From the NCBI GenBank assembly GCA_947095585.1, contig OX352761.1:108983890-109047889 (forward strand): DNA of 64,000 bases, in the 5' to 3' direction. The notes beneath the pieces are model-generated. The model was not told the origin of the DNA, searched no databases, and saw nothing but the letters and a program-made list of their open reading frames with translations. The stretch comes from Nephrocerus scutellatus (Eukaryota; Arthropoda; Insecta; Diptera; Pipunculidae). Below are positions 1 to 10,325 of this stretch, piece by piece. Made by a program: the position numbers and the translations under genes. Positions within the stretch are counted from its first letter, which is position 1; each line of letters starts with the position of its first letter.

Positions 1-78
1 ATGAATAAATGATAAATTAATTACGAGAGATATTTGCAAATGACAAACATTGAACAGTGCTTTGAATATCGATTACCA

Positions 79-205
79 GCCACTTCACTTGTTGTTCATC
101 GATTTTGAGAAAGCATTAACAGAGAACTTATTTGGCTTGCTTTGCGCAGAATAGGTATCCCAGATAAATTGATTGCTATTATCAAGGAGGCGGTCAGCCA
201 TCAGC
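79..205 (+). pseudogene. Reverse-transcriptase fragment of a second LINE
   Basis: The plus strand reads like LINE reverse transcriptase around the first catalytic aspartate. One frame gives a FIDFEKA-like piece; after a frame shift another gives LIWLALRRIGIPDKLIAIIKEA. The fragment stops where the endonuclease end of the RTE-like copy begins, so LINE pieces are joined in an unnatural order (RT before endonuclease). It is about 125 bases, frameshifted and dead. Recognised by eye only; clade uncertain. Confidence 0.5.
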
Positions 206-2482
206 AGAATAGATAGACCACGTGTTGTTAGACCACCGCCACAGCCAGAATCTGATGACGGTACGACAGTAACGAGGTGCCAACGTCGACTCGGACCCAT
301 ATCTTGTTGATATGGTGCTCCGAGTGCGGATTGCATCATCACGAAAGACTGCATCCGCCAATCATATTCGAGTCAACACGTCTGCACTTTGCAACGAAGA
401 GACCAGAAACAACTACGATCAAGCGATTGAACTTGCCCTAAATGCAGAGAGAGTAAGTCCTGGGACTGAGATGTCAGGCGTAGAAGAAAAAAAAAATACT
501 GTCATTAGTACTGCTGACTCCATATTTGGCGGTAGTCGTAGAGATCGGAACGACTATTTTGATGACGAATGCAAGCTAGCGACTGAACGTAAGAATGTTA
601 CGTACCGAGCAATGCAACAATCTCATGGAACGAATATAAAGAGCTCAGAAGATATGAAAAAACAGTTCACCAGCGAAAGAAAGCAGCCTGGGAGAAGAAT
701 CTCGTCCGTGAACTGGAACAGTACAGAGAGCAAGGACCGCACCAGGCGCGGAAGTTCTACCAAAGCGTCTGCGGTATGGCGCAATATACACCGCGGTGCA
801 CATACTGCAAAGACAAAGAGGGTAATCTGATCACCGATCTTAAAGGCATCTTAGCGCGATGGGAAGAGCACTTTCATGAGTTGCTAAATGGGCAGTTAGC
901 TGAGAAATTGGAGGCTCCACCAATGACCGAAGATCATACTATGCTACCGCCACCAAGCATAGACGAAGTTAGCAGAGCGATAAATTGGCTTAAAAATAAT
1001 AAGGCCCCGGGATCTGATGGGATCCCAGCGGAACTGATAAAAATAGGAGGCCCCACATTACAACAAGCAATTCATTAACTAATATTGCAAGTATGGGAGA
1101 AAGAAGCTATGTAAGAAGACTGGCGAAGAGGCACCCTGTGCCCCATACATGAGAAGGTGGGATATCACAAAATGCAGCAATTATCGTGGTATAACGTTGT
1201 TGAGTACCGCGTATAAGATTTTCTCCTCTATCCTTCAAGACTGGATAGCCCCATAAGCTAAAGTCATCATTGATCCATACCATTGTGGTTTCATCCCAGG
1301 GAAATCAACAACTGATAATATTTACACCCTTAGGCAGGTGATGGAAAAATTTCTAGAGTTTCAAAACTCACTACACCATCTTTTTATAGACTTTAAAGCC
1401 GCCTATGATAGCATAGCCAGAGTAGAACTTTATAAAGCCATGAGAGAATTCGGAGTCCCAATTAACTGACACGACTATGTAGATTGACCATGACCAATGT
1501 TATAAGCCAAGTAAAAATATCCGGACCACTATCAAGCCATTTTAACATCTATAACGGGCTTCGACAAGGGGATGGACTGGCCTGCGTCCTCTTCAACATG
1601 GCGTTGGAGAAAGTGATCCTAGACTTTGACGTAACCGCGAGAGGAACAATCCTCTATAAGTCCATTCAGATACTGGCTTACGCAGACGATATTGACATCG
1701 TTGGTAGAAACCGAAATTCTGTAAAGGAAGCTTTCATCCAGATAGAGCAGGCAGACCACGAAATCTGGGGCTGCACATAAATGAGAGCAAAACAAAGTAC
1801 ATGGTGGCCACGTCTGCGAGTAGAAGACCCAACATTGGTCCCTCAATTCAAATAGTGGAGCGCGAATTTGAAGTAGTGCAATCCTTTAACTATCTAGGGT
1901 CAACTATAGCAGCCGATAACAGCATGAAACCAGAAATACGCGACGGTTGCTTAAAGCCAACAAAGCCTACCATAATCTGTCAAGACTCTTCAAATCCAGA
2001 AATTTAACCATAACATCCAAGCTGGTGGTGTATAAGACAATGGTCACAAGTACTTACATATGGATCCGGGACTTAGCAAAAATCATTATGACCTCTTAGC
2101 TGCGTTCGAGAGAAAAGTCTTACGGAGAAATGTTGGCCCTGTATGTGAGGAAGGACGATTCCGGAGACGGAGATGAGATCTACAAGCGTTACCACGATGT
2201 CGAGATTGTGAAGAAAATTAACTCGGTAGGCTCCGGTGGGCAGGACACGTAGCTCGCATGAGCGAAGGTGATCCTGCGCGGAAAGTCCTTTGCGGTAGGA
2301 TTTATGGAACACGACAGCGAGGCCAGCCAAGCCTACACTAGAAGGATGGCGTAGACCAGGACGCCCAGAGTTTAGGGATGCCAAACTGGATGACATCGGC
2401 TCGAAATCGGGACAAGTGGAGAGACTTTTTGAGGAAGGCGAGGACCGGACCCCAGCTGTAGAGCCAAATATGATGATGATGA
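206..2482 (+). mobile_element. RTE-like LINE retrotransposon, copy A, degenerate
   Basis: This is a degraded non-LTR retrotransposon. The endonuclease C-terminus (RIDHVLLDHRHSQNL, then RGANVDSDPYLV) lies at about 206-330. The RT finger motif NNKAPGSDGIPAELIK is near 1000, CGFIPGKSTTDN near 1290, FIDFKAAYDS near 1385, and the catalytic box YADDIDIVGRN near 1680. The C-terminal RWAGHVARMSEGDPARKVL segment and a tryptophan-rich tail end near 2460. Stops and frameshifts break it into several frames, so it cannot be active. It ends in CTGTAGAGCCAAATATGATG followed by a short GAT run, the microsatellite-type 3' end expected of RTE-clade elements. Copy B at 45350-47399 is the same family. Clade assignment is inference from motifs and tail. 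Confidence 0.85.
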
Positions 2483-2720
2483 AACATCTCGCAGCATTAT
2501 TGGCGATGACAAATATGTAGTCGTTCCAACGAACCTTGTTGTTGACGCACATACCTAGAATTGAGAGCTGTTCAGTTTCTTAAATGCAAGATCCATTCAT
2601 GGATAAAGGTTAGGGGTTCAAATTACGCTTTGACGACAAAAGACATCATTGGGTTTTAGAAGCTTTAAATTTAACTCTGTTATGTAGTCCCCACCTTGGT
2701 ATGCCGTCTAGGTCAGAATT

Positions 2721-3020
2721 TTAACTGCCTAATATACGTTGTTGTTCAAAATGCAGTTGCAATGAAGACGAGAGTGCAGAAAACGTGAAATCATATGAAA
2801 AGCTAAGAGTGCTTTCGTCAGCGTAAGAATGAATAGGATTAGAAGTAGCTGGTAGGAGATCATTAATGAAAATGAGAAAGAGTGTCAGAGATAAAACATA
2901 GCCTTGGGGAACATCGGCATTCATGCGGTGAGCATTGGATTTGAAACCGTCCAATATGACCAGAATTGCACGGTCAGAAAGAACCAAGTGAGTGTAAGTG
3001 AGCGATTGCTGCCACTGCAA
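2721..3020 (-). mobile_element. Jockey/CR1-type LINE RT fragment
   Basis: The minus-strand reading frame contains an RT core: LSDRAILVILDGFKSNAHR, then VPQGYVLSLTLFLIFINDLL, then the active-site region HSYADESTLSFS, in which the usual YADD is YADE. It is a 5'- and 3'-truncated, non-functional piece. The same family recurs at 12759-13219, 15985-16590, 22290-23130 and 56645-57360. Confidence 0.75.
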
Positions 3021-3852
3021 CCTAACTTAACCTGCACTTAACTTAAGTACATATTTATAATTTCAAATACAAAGCTACTATGCCCAGGCTAGCAGAATCT
3101 AGGAAATTTCCATTTTCCTAACAATAATAAGCCCCTTAAGTGATGAGTGATGTGGATTGCGTTCAATTTCGAGATTCCAATGGAACCCGAGGAACAAGTT
3201 TTCCAAATAATGTCTCTCGTGGGTAATTTGCTTTTGGCAGTAAAAATAAAATAACATGCTATCAGTAACTTAATATTCGTATTTTAAGACATAATCTAAA
3301 AAATAAATAACTAAATAACAACAGTAGGTCAATTAATATTATGTACTTATAGTTTATAGATCAGCTAAATGAAGTAAATAATATCAATAATAAATAAATT
3401 TGCTATCACGTAATGTAATTAACGTAGAAAAAAATAATTAGCGTGGAAAAAGTGCATATTATAGAACCTAGTGTCTTATTTCTGCCTTAATAACAGGAAG
3501 ACGATCTATTTTTTCTACCTCCTCCCTTATATTTGTCCCCGATCATTTCCATATTACACTGAAAAAAGATCATTTCTTAATTATGGGTGCAATTTCTTAC
3601 ATATATTATTATTATTATTTTTTAATTTCATATAGTTCCGCCTAATAATTGTGCAATTTATCGAAAAATTTCGGCAAAATTGAATGATTCGTGTAAAATT
3701 TTCTATAAACAAATACTTTTGTGAACGACCACCGAAAGCCACAACGATTAGATAGAAAATGGAGCGAAAATTCGCTTCCATCGTAAAAATAAGAACTTAA
3801 ATTTAATTTGCGTGCGAAAGACTTCCCCCGTGTGGTGTAGTTGTGCATCCCT
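3021..3852. other. AT-rich intergenic stretch downstream of TTLL5
   Basis: No coding signal, RNA gene or clear repeat was recognised. It is the 3' flank of the minus-strand TTLL5 gene and probably contains its 3' untranslated region. Short minus-strand open frames here have no domain-like sequence. Confidence 0.4.
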
Positions 3853-5676
3853 TCATCTCTTCATTGAGATACGCTTATTGCCAGTGACTTTGCCCGCATC
3901 TGGTAATTTATCGTTGGTGGCCCTTTTCGTAGCTGTTGCCGGTGTCTTCGCAGTGGAAGTGGAATTGGTTTCGCAAGTTGTTTTGAAGAAACTTTCAATT
4001 TTTCTGACTTCATCTGCACCTGATCCGCCAGCAACCATCGAAGGTAACGCCCTAAGGAAACCATGCTGTCCCGATGGAATGGGTGGCGTTACTGGCACCG
4101 ACGAACCACAACGATTGTATAGAAATGTCATCGATTGTGTTAGGCTCGTGTGCAGAGTGAGAACTGATTCCAAATCGGCTTCCTGTGCCTGCGAAAGAAA
4201 ATCATTGAACAGTCCGATGGGTATCATGCCGTAATTGTCGAATGGGTCAATGTATGCTTCAGTGTCGCGAATGTACTGCTCAAGGTAGTCGCCGAGCAGT
4301 TTGGCCACCATAGCTGTGCGATCTTTGCTGATGACACGAGGATTTTTGAGGAAAACTGGCGCCTTAATGCCACCACTCGCACGATTCAAAAACTTCAATA
4401 TCAACTTTTCGTGATAGTCGCGTGGCTCATGGATAAGTCGTCGCAAAATCGCTTGCAAATACAAGCTGAACGCCTGCCGCGACTGCAGCTGCGTCATCTC
4501 GGAGCCGCTCTCGATGAGTTTTCGAATTTGTTTACGTAACCGTTTGCCCTCTTCGAGGCATTTCGGTTCGGCTTGTTTCTTGCCAAACGAGATGGGAATA
4601 GCCGTCTCCAAGACACGTTCGTATTGGCTCATACGTTCACGGCATGAATTATCCTCCTTTGTGCCGCCACGTCCTTTGATCCCCTTGCCATACAAATGAT
4701 TGAATAGCATTTGGTTAAAATTATGCGGCAGTATCATTGAGTAGGCGACCTGACCCTGAGCGGAGGACGTCGATACTGGAATGCCAGTGTCCGCATCGAG
4801 AAATGTTCCGTACCTTTGCATGCTGTCTTCTGTGGGAAAAATTCGCACAAATCCGCCACGACGAGCATTCTGCAGTTTTACATTTCTTATAATTCGTTGC
4901 TCTTCGGCGGTAAGTGGAGCGGGAGATTGCTGCTGACCACCGCCTCCCGAAGACCGTTTAGAGTGGCTGGTTAGCGTATCAGCAGAATTGGTTCGACGAC
5001 CAACACTAACATTACGGAATCTCGTCCACTTGCTGTCGTAGTGGGAACGCATCAGTGGACTGTACGCCGGAATGCCAACGCATGTCAGAAGGTCGGCCAT
5101 AAGCGAAGCCTTCACTTTCGTGTCCAGTGGACTGTCTACGCCCATCGATGGCGAGAGATTAATTTCCAAGAGCCACGGTTTCAGTGTGTCATCGATGAGT
5201 ATATCGTAGCCGAACAATTCAAAGCAGTTATTCCCGCTCGGTACAAACATGCGACAAGCGGATATAATGGACTGTGCACAAGCAAGAATAGACTTAATAA
5301 TTATATCTTCAATGTTGGACATCAGCTGTCGAGTGTTACAACCTTGTGACTTAAGGTGTCGCAGAAGGGCCGATAAGGTCCACTTATGGCCGACGTCTTC
5401 ATCCTGAGCGTCGCTCGACTTAATGTAATCCGAATGATATTTATTGATGCTGTAGTTGCACAAGTGCATGCACGGATTCCAAAGGTTTTCCACACTTCGA
5501 TTATACTTGACTGTGGCCAACCGCACGATTCCCTCCTCATAGATATAAATGATTAGCGGGTCGAATGAAGTGACCAGCACGTAGACACGCAAATCGCATT
5601 TGTGTCCATCGATGCACAAAGGATCGGCGACATATTTCGACACAAGCACCTGCTCATCCTGAGGGATTTGATCGGG
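3853..5676 (-). CDS. TTLL5: TTLL5-type tubulin polyglutamylase, last exon
   Basis: This is the 3' coding exon (607 codons plus stop) of a tubulin-tyrosine-ligase-like polyglutamylase, an enzyme that adds glutamate side chains to tubulin tails. The exon begins after a clear acceptor (CTATTGCAG) with PDQIPQDEQVLVSKYV. It then carries HKCDLRVYVLVTSFDPLI, a MHLCNYSINK motif, and the nucleotide/metal-binding block ELFGYDILIDDTLKPWLLE followed by INLSPSMGVDSPLD, all TTL-domain hallmarks. After the catalytic domain comes a TTLL5-like tail (RNVKLQNARRGGFVRIFP) and a low-complexity, basic C-terminus. Most family members have MHLTNYS where this protein has MHLCNYS. Family identity is strong. TTLL5 rather than TTLL4 or TTLL7 is inferred from similarity to remembered animal TTLL5 and from the long tail. 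Confidence 0.9.
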   Translation of the reverse strand, partial: PDQIPQDEQVLVSKYVADPLCIDGHKCDLRVYVLVTSFDPLIIYIYEEGIVRLATVKYNRSVENLWNPCMHLCNYSINKYHSDYIKSSDAQDEDVGHKWTLSALLRHLKSQGCNTRQLMSNIEDIIIKSILACAQSIISACRMFVPSGNNCFELFGYDILIDDTLKPWLLEINLSPSMGVDSPLDTKVKASLMADLLTCVGIPAYSPLMRSHYDSKWTRFRNVSVGRRTNSADTLTSHSKRSSGGGGQQQSPAPLTAEEQRIIRNVKLQNARRGGFVRIFPTEDSMQRYGTFLDADTGIPVSTSSAQGQVAYSMILPHNFNQMLFNHLYGKGIKGRGGTKEDNSCRERMSQYERVLETAIPISFGKKQAEPKCLEEGKRLRKQIRKLIESGSEMTQLQSRQAFSLYLQAILRRLIHEPRDYHEKLILKFLNRASGGIKAPVFLKNPRVISKDRTAMVAKLLGDYLEQYIRDTEAYIDPFDNYGMIPIGLFNDFLSQAQEADLESVLTLHTSLTQSMTFLYNRCGSSVPVTPPIPSGQHGFLRALPSMVAGGSGADEVRKIESFFKTTCETNSTSTAKTPATATKRATNDKLPDAGKVTGNKRISMKR

Positions 5677-5734
5677 CTGCAATAGATGAAGATTAAGAAA
5701 TGCTTCTCCATTGCAGAACAGATGAAAATATTAC

Positions 5735-5948
5735 CGAGTTTACAATGAAAATTCCACGACCCCGACTAGACGCTGCTGGCTTTACAATCCAAGGTCCACG
5801 GTATTTATTGTGCGCCGACACCAAATCCCTGTACTCCGTGGGCAAGACAAATGATTGCGGTACAATGTCGAAATGCTTAAAACCGCGCAAATGCTGCATA
5901 CGCTCGATGTTTTTATACAGACGATCCTTACGCGTCAGCTCGTATGAC
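5735..5948 (-). CDS. TTLL5: TTLL5-type tubulin polyglutamylase, internal exon
   Basis: This 214-base exon encodes the ATP-grasp part of the TTL domain: [35 protein letters not shown] and the ATP-binding [19 protein letters not shown]. Its acceptor is TCTTGCAG and its donor is TCG/GTAATA. The flanking introns are 5949-6021 (73 bases) and 5677-5734 (58 bases). The reading frame is continuous across both junctions: an AG/G split arginine codon upstream and phase 0 downstream. Both introns are of ordinary fly length. Confidence 0.93.
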
Positions 5949-6021
5949 CTGCAAGAGACGGGGGAGGAGAGAGAATTGAATTTAAACTTCAATTAGAGAT
6001 CTTTCTTAGATTATAGTGTAC

Positions 6022-7038
6022 CTGGGAAAATGATTAACCCGCTGATAGGGGGCGAGATTCCTCAATATGTCCGGTTTCATGTGAACACCTGTCCAAAGAA
6101 TGTTGAAATTCTGTTCGTCGTCGACTTCCGTCAAGCCATGTCGCAGAAAGATCTTCTTCAGCAATTTCGTCTCGCTGTTGATGAATTTGTAGGTGATCTT
6201 CAGCTTGGCAGCAGGCAGATCTGATGATTCAGCACAATCGTCGCAATCCTCGCTAAGGTTTTCTTTGTTGTCAAACTGATTGAAGGGTGGAAGCGACGGA
6301 ATAGATTGAGGGACGACATTTTTTTGATTGTCCTCATCATCATCGCCACCATCATCATAATCATCATCGTCACCATCATCATCATTATCATCATCATCAT
6401 CATCATCATCGTCATCATCATTATCAGCATCATCTTGATCTTGATCTTGCTCCTGCTGTTTCCTGATGTCCTCTTCCACTTGAACCGGATCATCGCATTC
6501 ACTCGAAATGGAATTTTCACTCGAAGAGAGCGATTCATGAAGACGTTTCTTTGGCGATTTCAATAGCACCGGAGCCAAAGGTGTCCGCGGCAGTACTTTA
6601 CTGCACTGCCGACTAGACTTATCTTTTATTCCCTCCTCTGCTCCTAATTCTCTTTGGTTTTTTGGCAGTGATGACAAAACTTTGGCCTTAGAACTAAAAG
6701 GGTTAATATTTTTGGCATTTATTGCTGCAGTTGTACGGCGTATGTTAATGCTAGCTGATGATGATATGCGGAAGCCACTTGTTATCATCGAACCAGCTGA
6801 TGGCAGTGATGTTGTCATCAGATTATTCAGTGAAGTCGTCGATGATCCTGCGTCGCTCCCATCGCGTTCGTTGTTTTTTACATGTGCATGTGAGGATGAC
6901 GACGGCGTAGGTGACGGCGGTGCTTCCTCATCTGGTGCATTTAAAATTTTTGTGCGAAAAACTAAAACAGCGTCTCGGGAACCTATATGGCCGCTTGTAA
7001 TCCACGAATTCTTCGAAGGTTTCTCAATGCTGTTCAAA
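6022..7038 (-). CDS. TTLL5: TTLL5-type tubulin polyglutamylase, upstream exon
   Basis: The 1017-base exon starts at acceptor TTTCCTTTCCAG and ends at donor CCCAG/GTACAC. It begins with NSIEKPSKNSWITSGHIG and SRDAVLVFRTKIL, matching the N-terminal beta region of TTLL5. A long low-complexity insert of about 200 residues follows (Ser-rich, then a run of Asp with a few Asn, Gly and Tyr). The TTL domain then resumes with KLKITYKFINSETKLLKKIF and YQRVNHFPR. The first base completes a codon begun in a preceding exon, so this is not the first coding exon. An in-frame ATG at 7152-7154 would have to read through intron-like sequence and is not favoured. The start exon was not found between 7040 and 20000. 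Confidence 0.85.
6330..6440 (-). repeat. GAT/GAC microsatellite encoding an acidic run
   Basis: A trinucleotide run (ATC/ATG on the plus strand, GAT on the coding strand) encodes the Asp-rich tract of the TTLL5 exon. It is in frame and uninterrupted by stops. Length variation between individuals is expected. Confidence 0.8.
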
Positions 7039-7179
7039 CTGGAAAGGAAAATATGAAACCAAAATATAGGAAGGCATGTGAGAATCTTAATGTTATTCGT
7101 AGCTGTCCAATACTTCTGGAAATTGTGCAATTTCAATAAAAACCACGAGCACATTCGCTACGTGTGATCGTTAAGTGAG

Positions 7180-8190
7180 CCCAAACTCAATGGTCAGAGG
7201 CTCACGCTTTCCTCAAAAGTGAAATATCTTGCCGTAATTGTAGGCAGGAAAATCAGAGGATTGCAGCCGAGGATGGTGGTGCACCCTATTCTCAACTATG
7301 AAGCGCTGGTCTGGTGGCCTGCAATTACAAATAAATTCAATGCCAAAGAGCATAGTAGAATACAAAGAACCGCAGCTGTTGGGATGACTTGAGCACTACT
7401 GTCTTGTCCTTTCCGATCCTCTAAACACAAACCTATACTTATTACCTCCCGATCAGCGCAGTCCGTCTCAAAGACTCTGGGTGGTTTGTCATCAAACTAT
7501 ATAGTCACTGCAATATACTGCAGTAGTTACCAAAGGGGATGATACCATCTTCAACCCACTACTGCAAACCTAATCTTTACTTTAGGCCTTGCTCCACTCC
7601 ACTCCACTGCAAAGAGTTTCCGACTCGAGAAAGTTGGAAGGATGGGAGAGTTTTGGGACTTTATTCACCGATGGATCCAAGATGAGAAATGGAGTCGGTA
7701 CGGGACTTTTCTCTAAAAAAAACCCTAATCCTACAAGCTACCTGATCATAGCGAAAAGAGAGGCATATCTCATAATACCGCAATAACTGGCAGGGTTGGC
7801 ATATGTGTAGACAGCCAATCTGCTTCTAAGCTTCTAATATAGTCACGCAGTGCCAAGCCGAACTGGCTTTGATAAGCCAAAGCATAGTCTTAACCCTAGT
7901 TTGAGAGCCGGAGTACAGCGATATTGACGGCAATGAGAAAGCAGACGTACTCCCGAAGAAGGGCGTCACAGTGTACATCGACTACACTGAGAGAGCTCCG
8001 CCAGAGAACGTGTTCTATCCTTCCTTGCCACCAAAGTACAGTTAAGGTGGAATGACTTGACCAATTGCACCACGTCGGGAGCTATGTGGCCTTCCTACAA
8101 TAGAAACAGATCCACGGGCCTTTAGCCAGTGGGCAGCCAAGCAGCCAAACTGGGATCCCTCGCAATACCTTTTGCAGGAGTTGCTTGGCT
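7180..8190 (+). mobile_element. Degenerate LINE, RT C-terminus plus RNase H
   Basis: Plus-strand frames give RMVVHPILNYEALVWWP and QRTAAVGMT near 7260-7390, then the RNase H start LFTDGSKMRNGVGTGLFS near 7650. An RNase H end, DIDGNEKADVLPKKG, lies near 7920, followed by a downstream SQWAAKQPNWDPSQYLL-like tail. This order is that of R1/LOA/I-type LINEs carrying RNase H. Multiple stops and shifts make it inactive. Related pieces lie at 29160-30560, 57375-57700 and 60905-61300. Confidence 0.7.
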
Positions 8191-8211
8191 GTGAATGAGG
8201 GAGGTAATAAG

Positions 8212-8395
8212 TCAACTGTCAAAGCATTTGCCGGAGAGAAAAGTTGAAAGTTGGTCAACTTTTTGCGTCGCTTCCGTCACATGCTTTTCCTACGGGACAC
8301 TTCCCATAAGAATGCATATATTTCGTCGATCTGTCAGTTGCATACGTCGCCCCCAACGGATGCAACGGATTCTTAGGCTGGCCCCTTAAACAACG
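8212..8395 (+). repeat. Dispersed repeat, copy 1
   Basis: The segment starting CTGTCAAAGCATTTGCCG and containing TCGTCGATCTGTCAGTTGCA matches 27383-27525 closely in the same orientation. The copy here has about 20 extra bases in the middle. No coding potential was recognised. Confidence 0.75.
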
Positions 8396-8553
8396 CAACC
8401 AACTAATGTCGTTTTATTTCCTTTAAGATATTTACGCTCGAACTCAGATTTTTCTCGTCAAATCGAATACGAAAGGCGTGTTGTTATTGTAGTAAGTGAA
8501 AAGAGGCTATCAACAAAAAACCACTCTGTACCAGAAAGGGAAAAAAACGATAT

Positions 8554-8566
8554 AAAAAACACCCGT
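8554..8566 (-). repeat. Solo end resembling the DD41D element terminus
   Basis: The minus strand reads ACGGGTGTTTTTT, identical to the first 13 bases of the left end of the DD41D transposon at 35142. No transposase remnant lies beside it. It could be the end of a lost or non-autonomous relative, or chance in AT-rich DNA. Confidence 0.35.
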
Positions 8567-9779
8567 AAGTATTGACGATTGGAGCATCACGAATCCGCCT
8601 CGCGGTTAAATTTTTAACCAATGAACTAGCAATTTGACAGATCAATTATCAAACAATTCCCTCCTATGTGCCAAAGCACAAATGTCAATTTGCTTGTTCA
8701 TTGCATTTTAATATTTTCCACAAGAGGCGCTTACTCTTTTACAATCGTCAGTGTCCACTTTCCACGTCCATTGACACCATAAAAACTAAATTTAACTGAG
8801 TGCTCAATTTTCTGATGCGCTTTTTTTAATAAAAAATTAAAAACTTAGTTGAATTTGGTTGTTACAGTGTGTATGTGTGTATGAGAACACATTCGAACAT
8901 TATAAGTTCAATTAAACGAATTAAAATATAAAACATCAAGTTCAGTGATCAGCATTGAAAAATGAATAAAAAGAACAAAAGCCATTGGAAGCATCGCTTG
9001 CAGCACTGCCTTTAGAATGCCTAGCTTTTACAACATTCACTTGTCACTTATCACCATCAATGACTCTCCTCAGATCATTAAAAACAGCTCTCACATGAAT
9101 ACTCTCCAGTCCCACCTCAAACGGACAAGATTGGTTCAACTTTTACTCGTTTTTTTTTGCGCTTATGGAAAATTAATTAAAGATTTTTTGTTTTCGTTTT
9201 CCTTTCATTTCTTATGCTTTCTGATTTGTTATTTTTTTCTCTCGTATATCGGACAGACATATAGGCACGACTGACTCACAGATACTGTTGTTTGGGGAGA
9301 AAGTGATCAACATAGCAACCAGTTCAAATTCGAATAATCAATTAGGCACTTTTAGCGGGAAAATGCGACGACTAACCAGTCACAGATATTCCACTGATTG
9401 TGAATGTGAGGAGCCATAAATGTGATGTGTAATTGAGTAGAACTAATTATCGGTCCAGGTGCAACAAACCCGATTTGTGAGCCAGCTCTTATTGCATATT
9501 ATGATTAGAAGTACAACGAGTTTTCAAAAGTTTTGGAAAATATTATTCAATGGCTTTAATTTTATTATAATGGCCCATTAAGATTAAAAAATGGCCGAAA
9601 AATCTTTAAGATGACATTAAACTTCCAACTACAGGCACAAAACATTTAAAAACACTGAACATCAAATATCATATAACAAACATCTAACTAAAAACACAAA
9701 ACATTTAAAAACATTGAACATCCAAAAACAAACATCAACCATTAAAACATCTAACGTCAAACATCAGAAATCAAAGATC
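8567..9779. other. Intergenic, no gene recognised
   Basis: AT-rich sequence with short open frames lacking domain-like content. Simple TGT/GTG runs occur near 8870. The segment around 9600-9780 contains repeated short ACATT/AACATC-type motifs that lead into the satellite array. Confidence 0.4.
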
Positions 9780-10325
9780 AAAGATCATAGATCACAGAAC
9801 AAAGATCAAAAAGATATCAAAAAGATATCAAAAAGATATCAAAAAGATTTCAAAAAGATATCAAAAAGATATCAAAAAGATCAAAAAGATCAGAAAGTTC
9901 AAAAAGATCAAAGAGATCAAAAAGATCAAAAAGATATCAAAAAGATATCAAAAAGATTTCAAAAAGATATCAAAAAGATATCAAAAAGATCAAAAAGATC
10001 AGTAAGTTCAAAAAGATCAAAGAGATCAAAAAGATCAAAAAGATCAAAAAGATCAAAAATATCAAAAAGATATCAAAAAGATATCAAAAAGATATCAAAA
10101 AGATATCAAAAAGATTTCAAAAAGATATCAAAAAGATATCAAAAAGATCAAAAAGATATCAAAAAGATATCAAAAAGATATCAAAAAGATATCAAAAAGA
10201 TTTCAAAAAGATATCAAAAAGATCAAAAAGATAAGAAAGTTCAAAAAGATCAAAGAGATCAAAAAGATCAAAAAGATCAAAAAGATCAAAAAAATCCAAA
10301 AGATCCAAAATATCAAAGATTAAGG
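9780..10325 (+). repeat. AAAAAGATC / AAAAAGATATC satellite with higher-order pattern
   Basis: About 545 bases are built from two interchanging units, 9 bp (AAAAAGATC) and 11 bp (AAAAAGATATC or AAAAAGATTTC). A marker variant, AAGTTCAAAAAGATCAAAGA, recurs with its AGTTC ending near 9900, 10009 and 10242. The spacings of about 109 and 233 bases fit a higher-order block of roughly 110-116 bp, with one block lacking the marker. The array is open in one frame (Lys/Ser/Asp/Gln repeats) only because the units contain no stops in that frame. Confidence 0.9.

Noticed and set aside
3812..4234. 140-residue plus-strand open frame
   Set aside because: Antisense shadow of the TTLL5 last exon.
6306..6566. 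Plus-strand poly-Ile frame and minus-strand Met-rich frame
   Set aside because: Alternative frames of the GAT microsatellite in the TTLL5 exon.
7038..7154. ATG at 7154 as the TTLL5 start
   Set aside because: The sequence from 7154 to 7039 reads like intron and polypyrimidine tract, and a good acceptor sits at 7039-7041.
9780..10325. CRISPR-like regular repeat
   Set aside because: Units are 9-11 bases without unique spacers, in a eukaryotic genome; it is a satellite.
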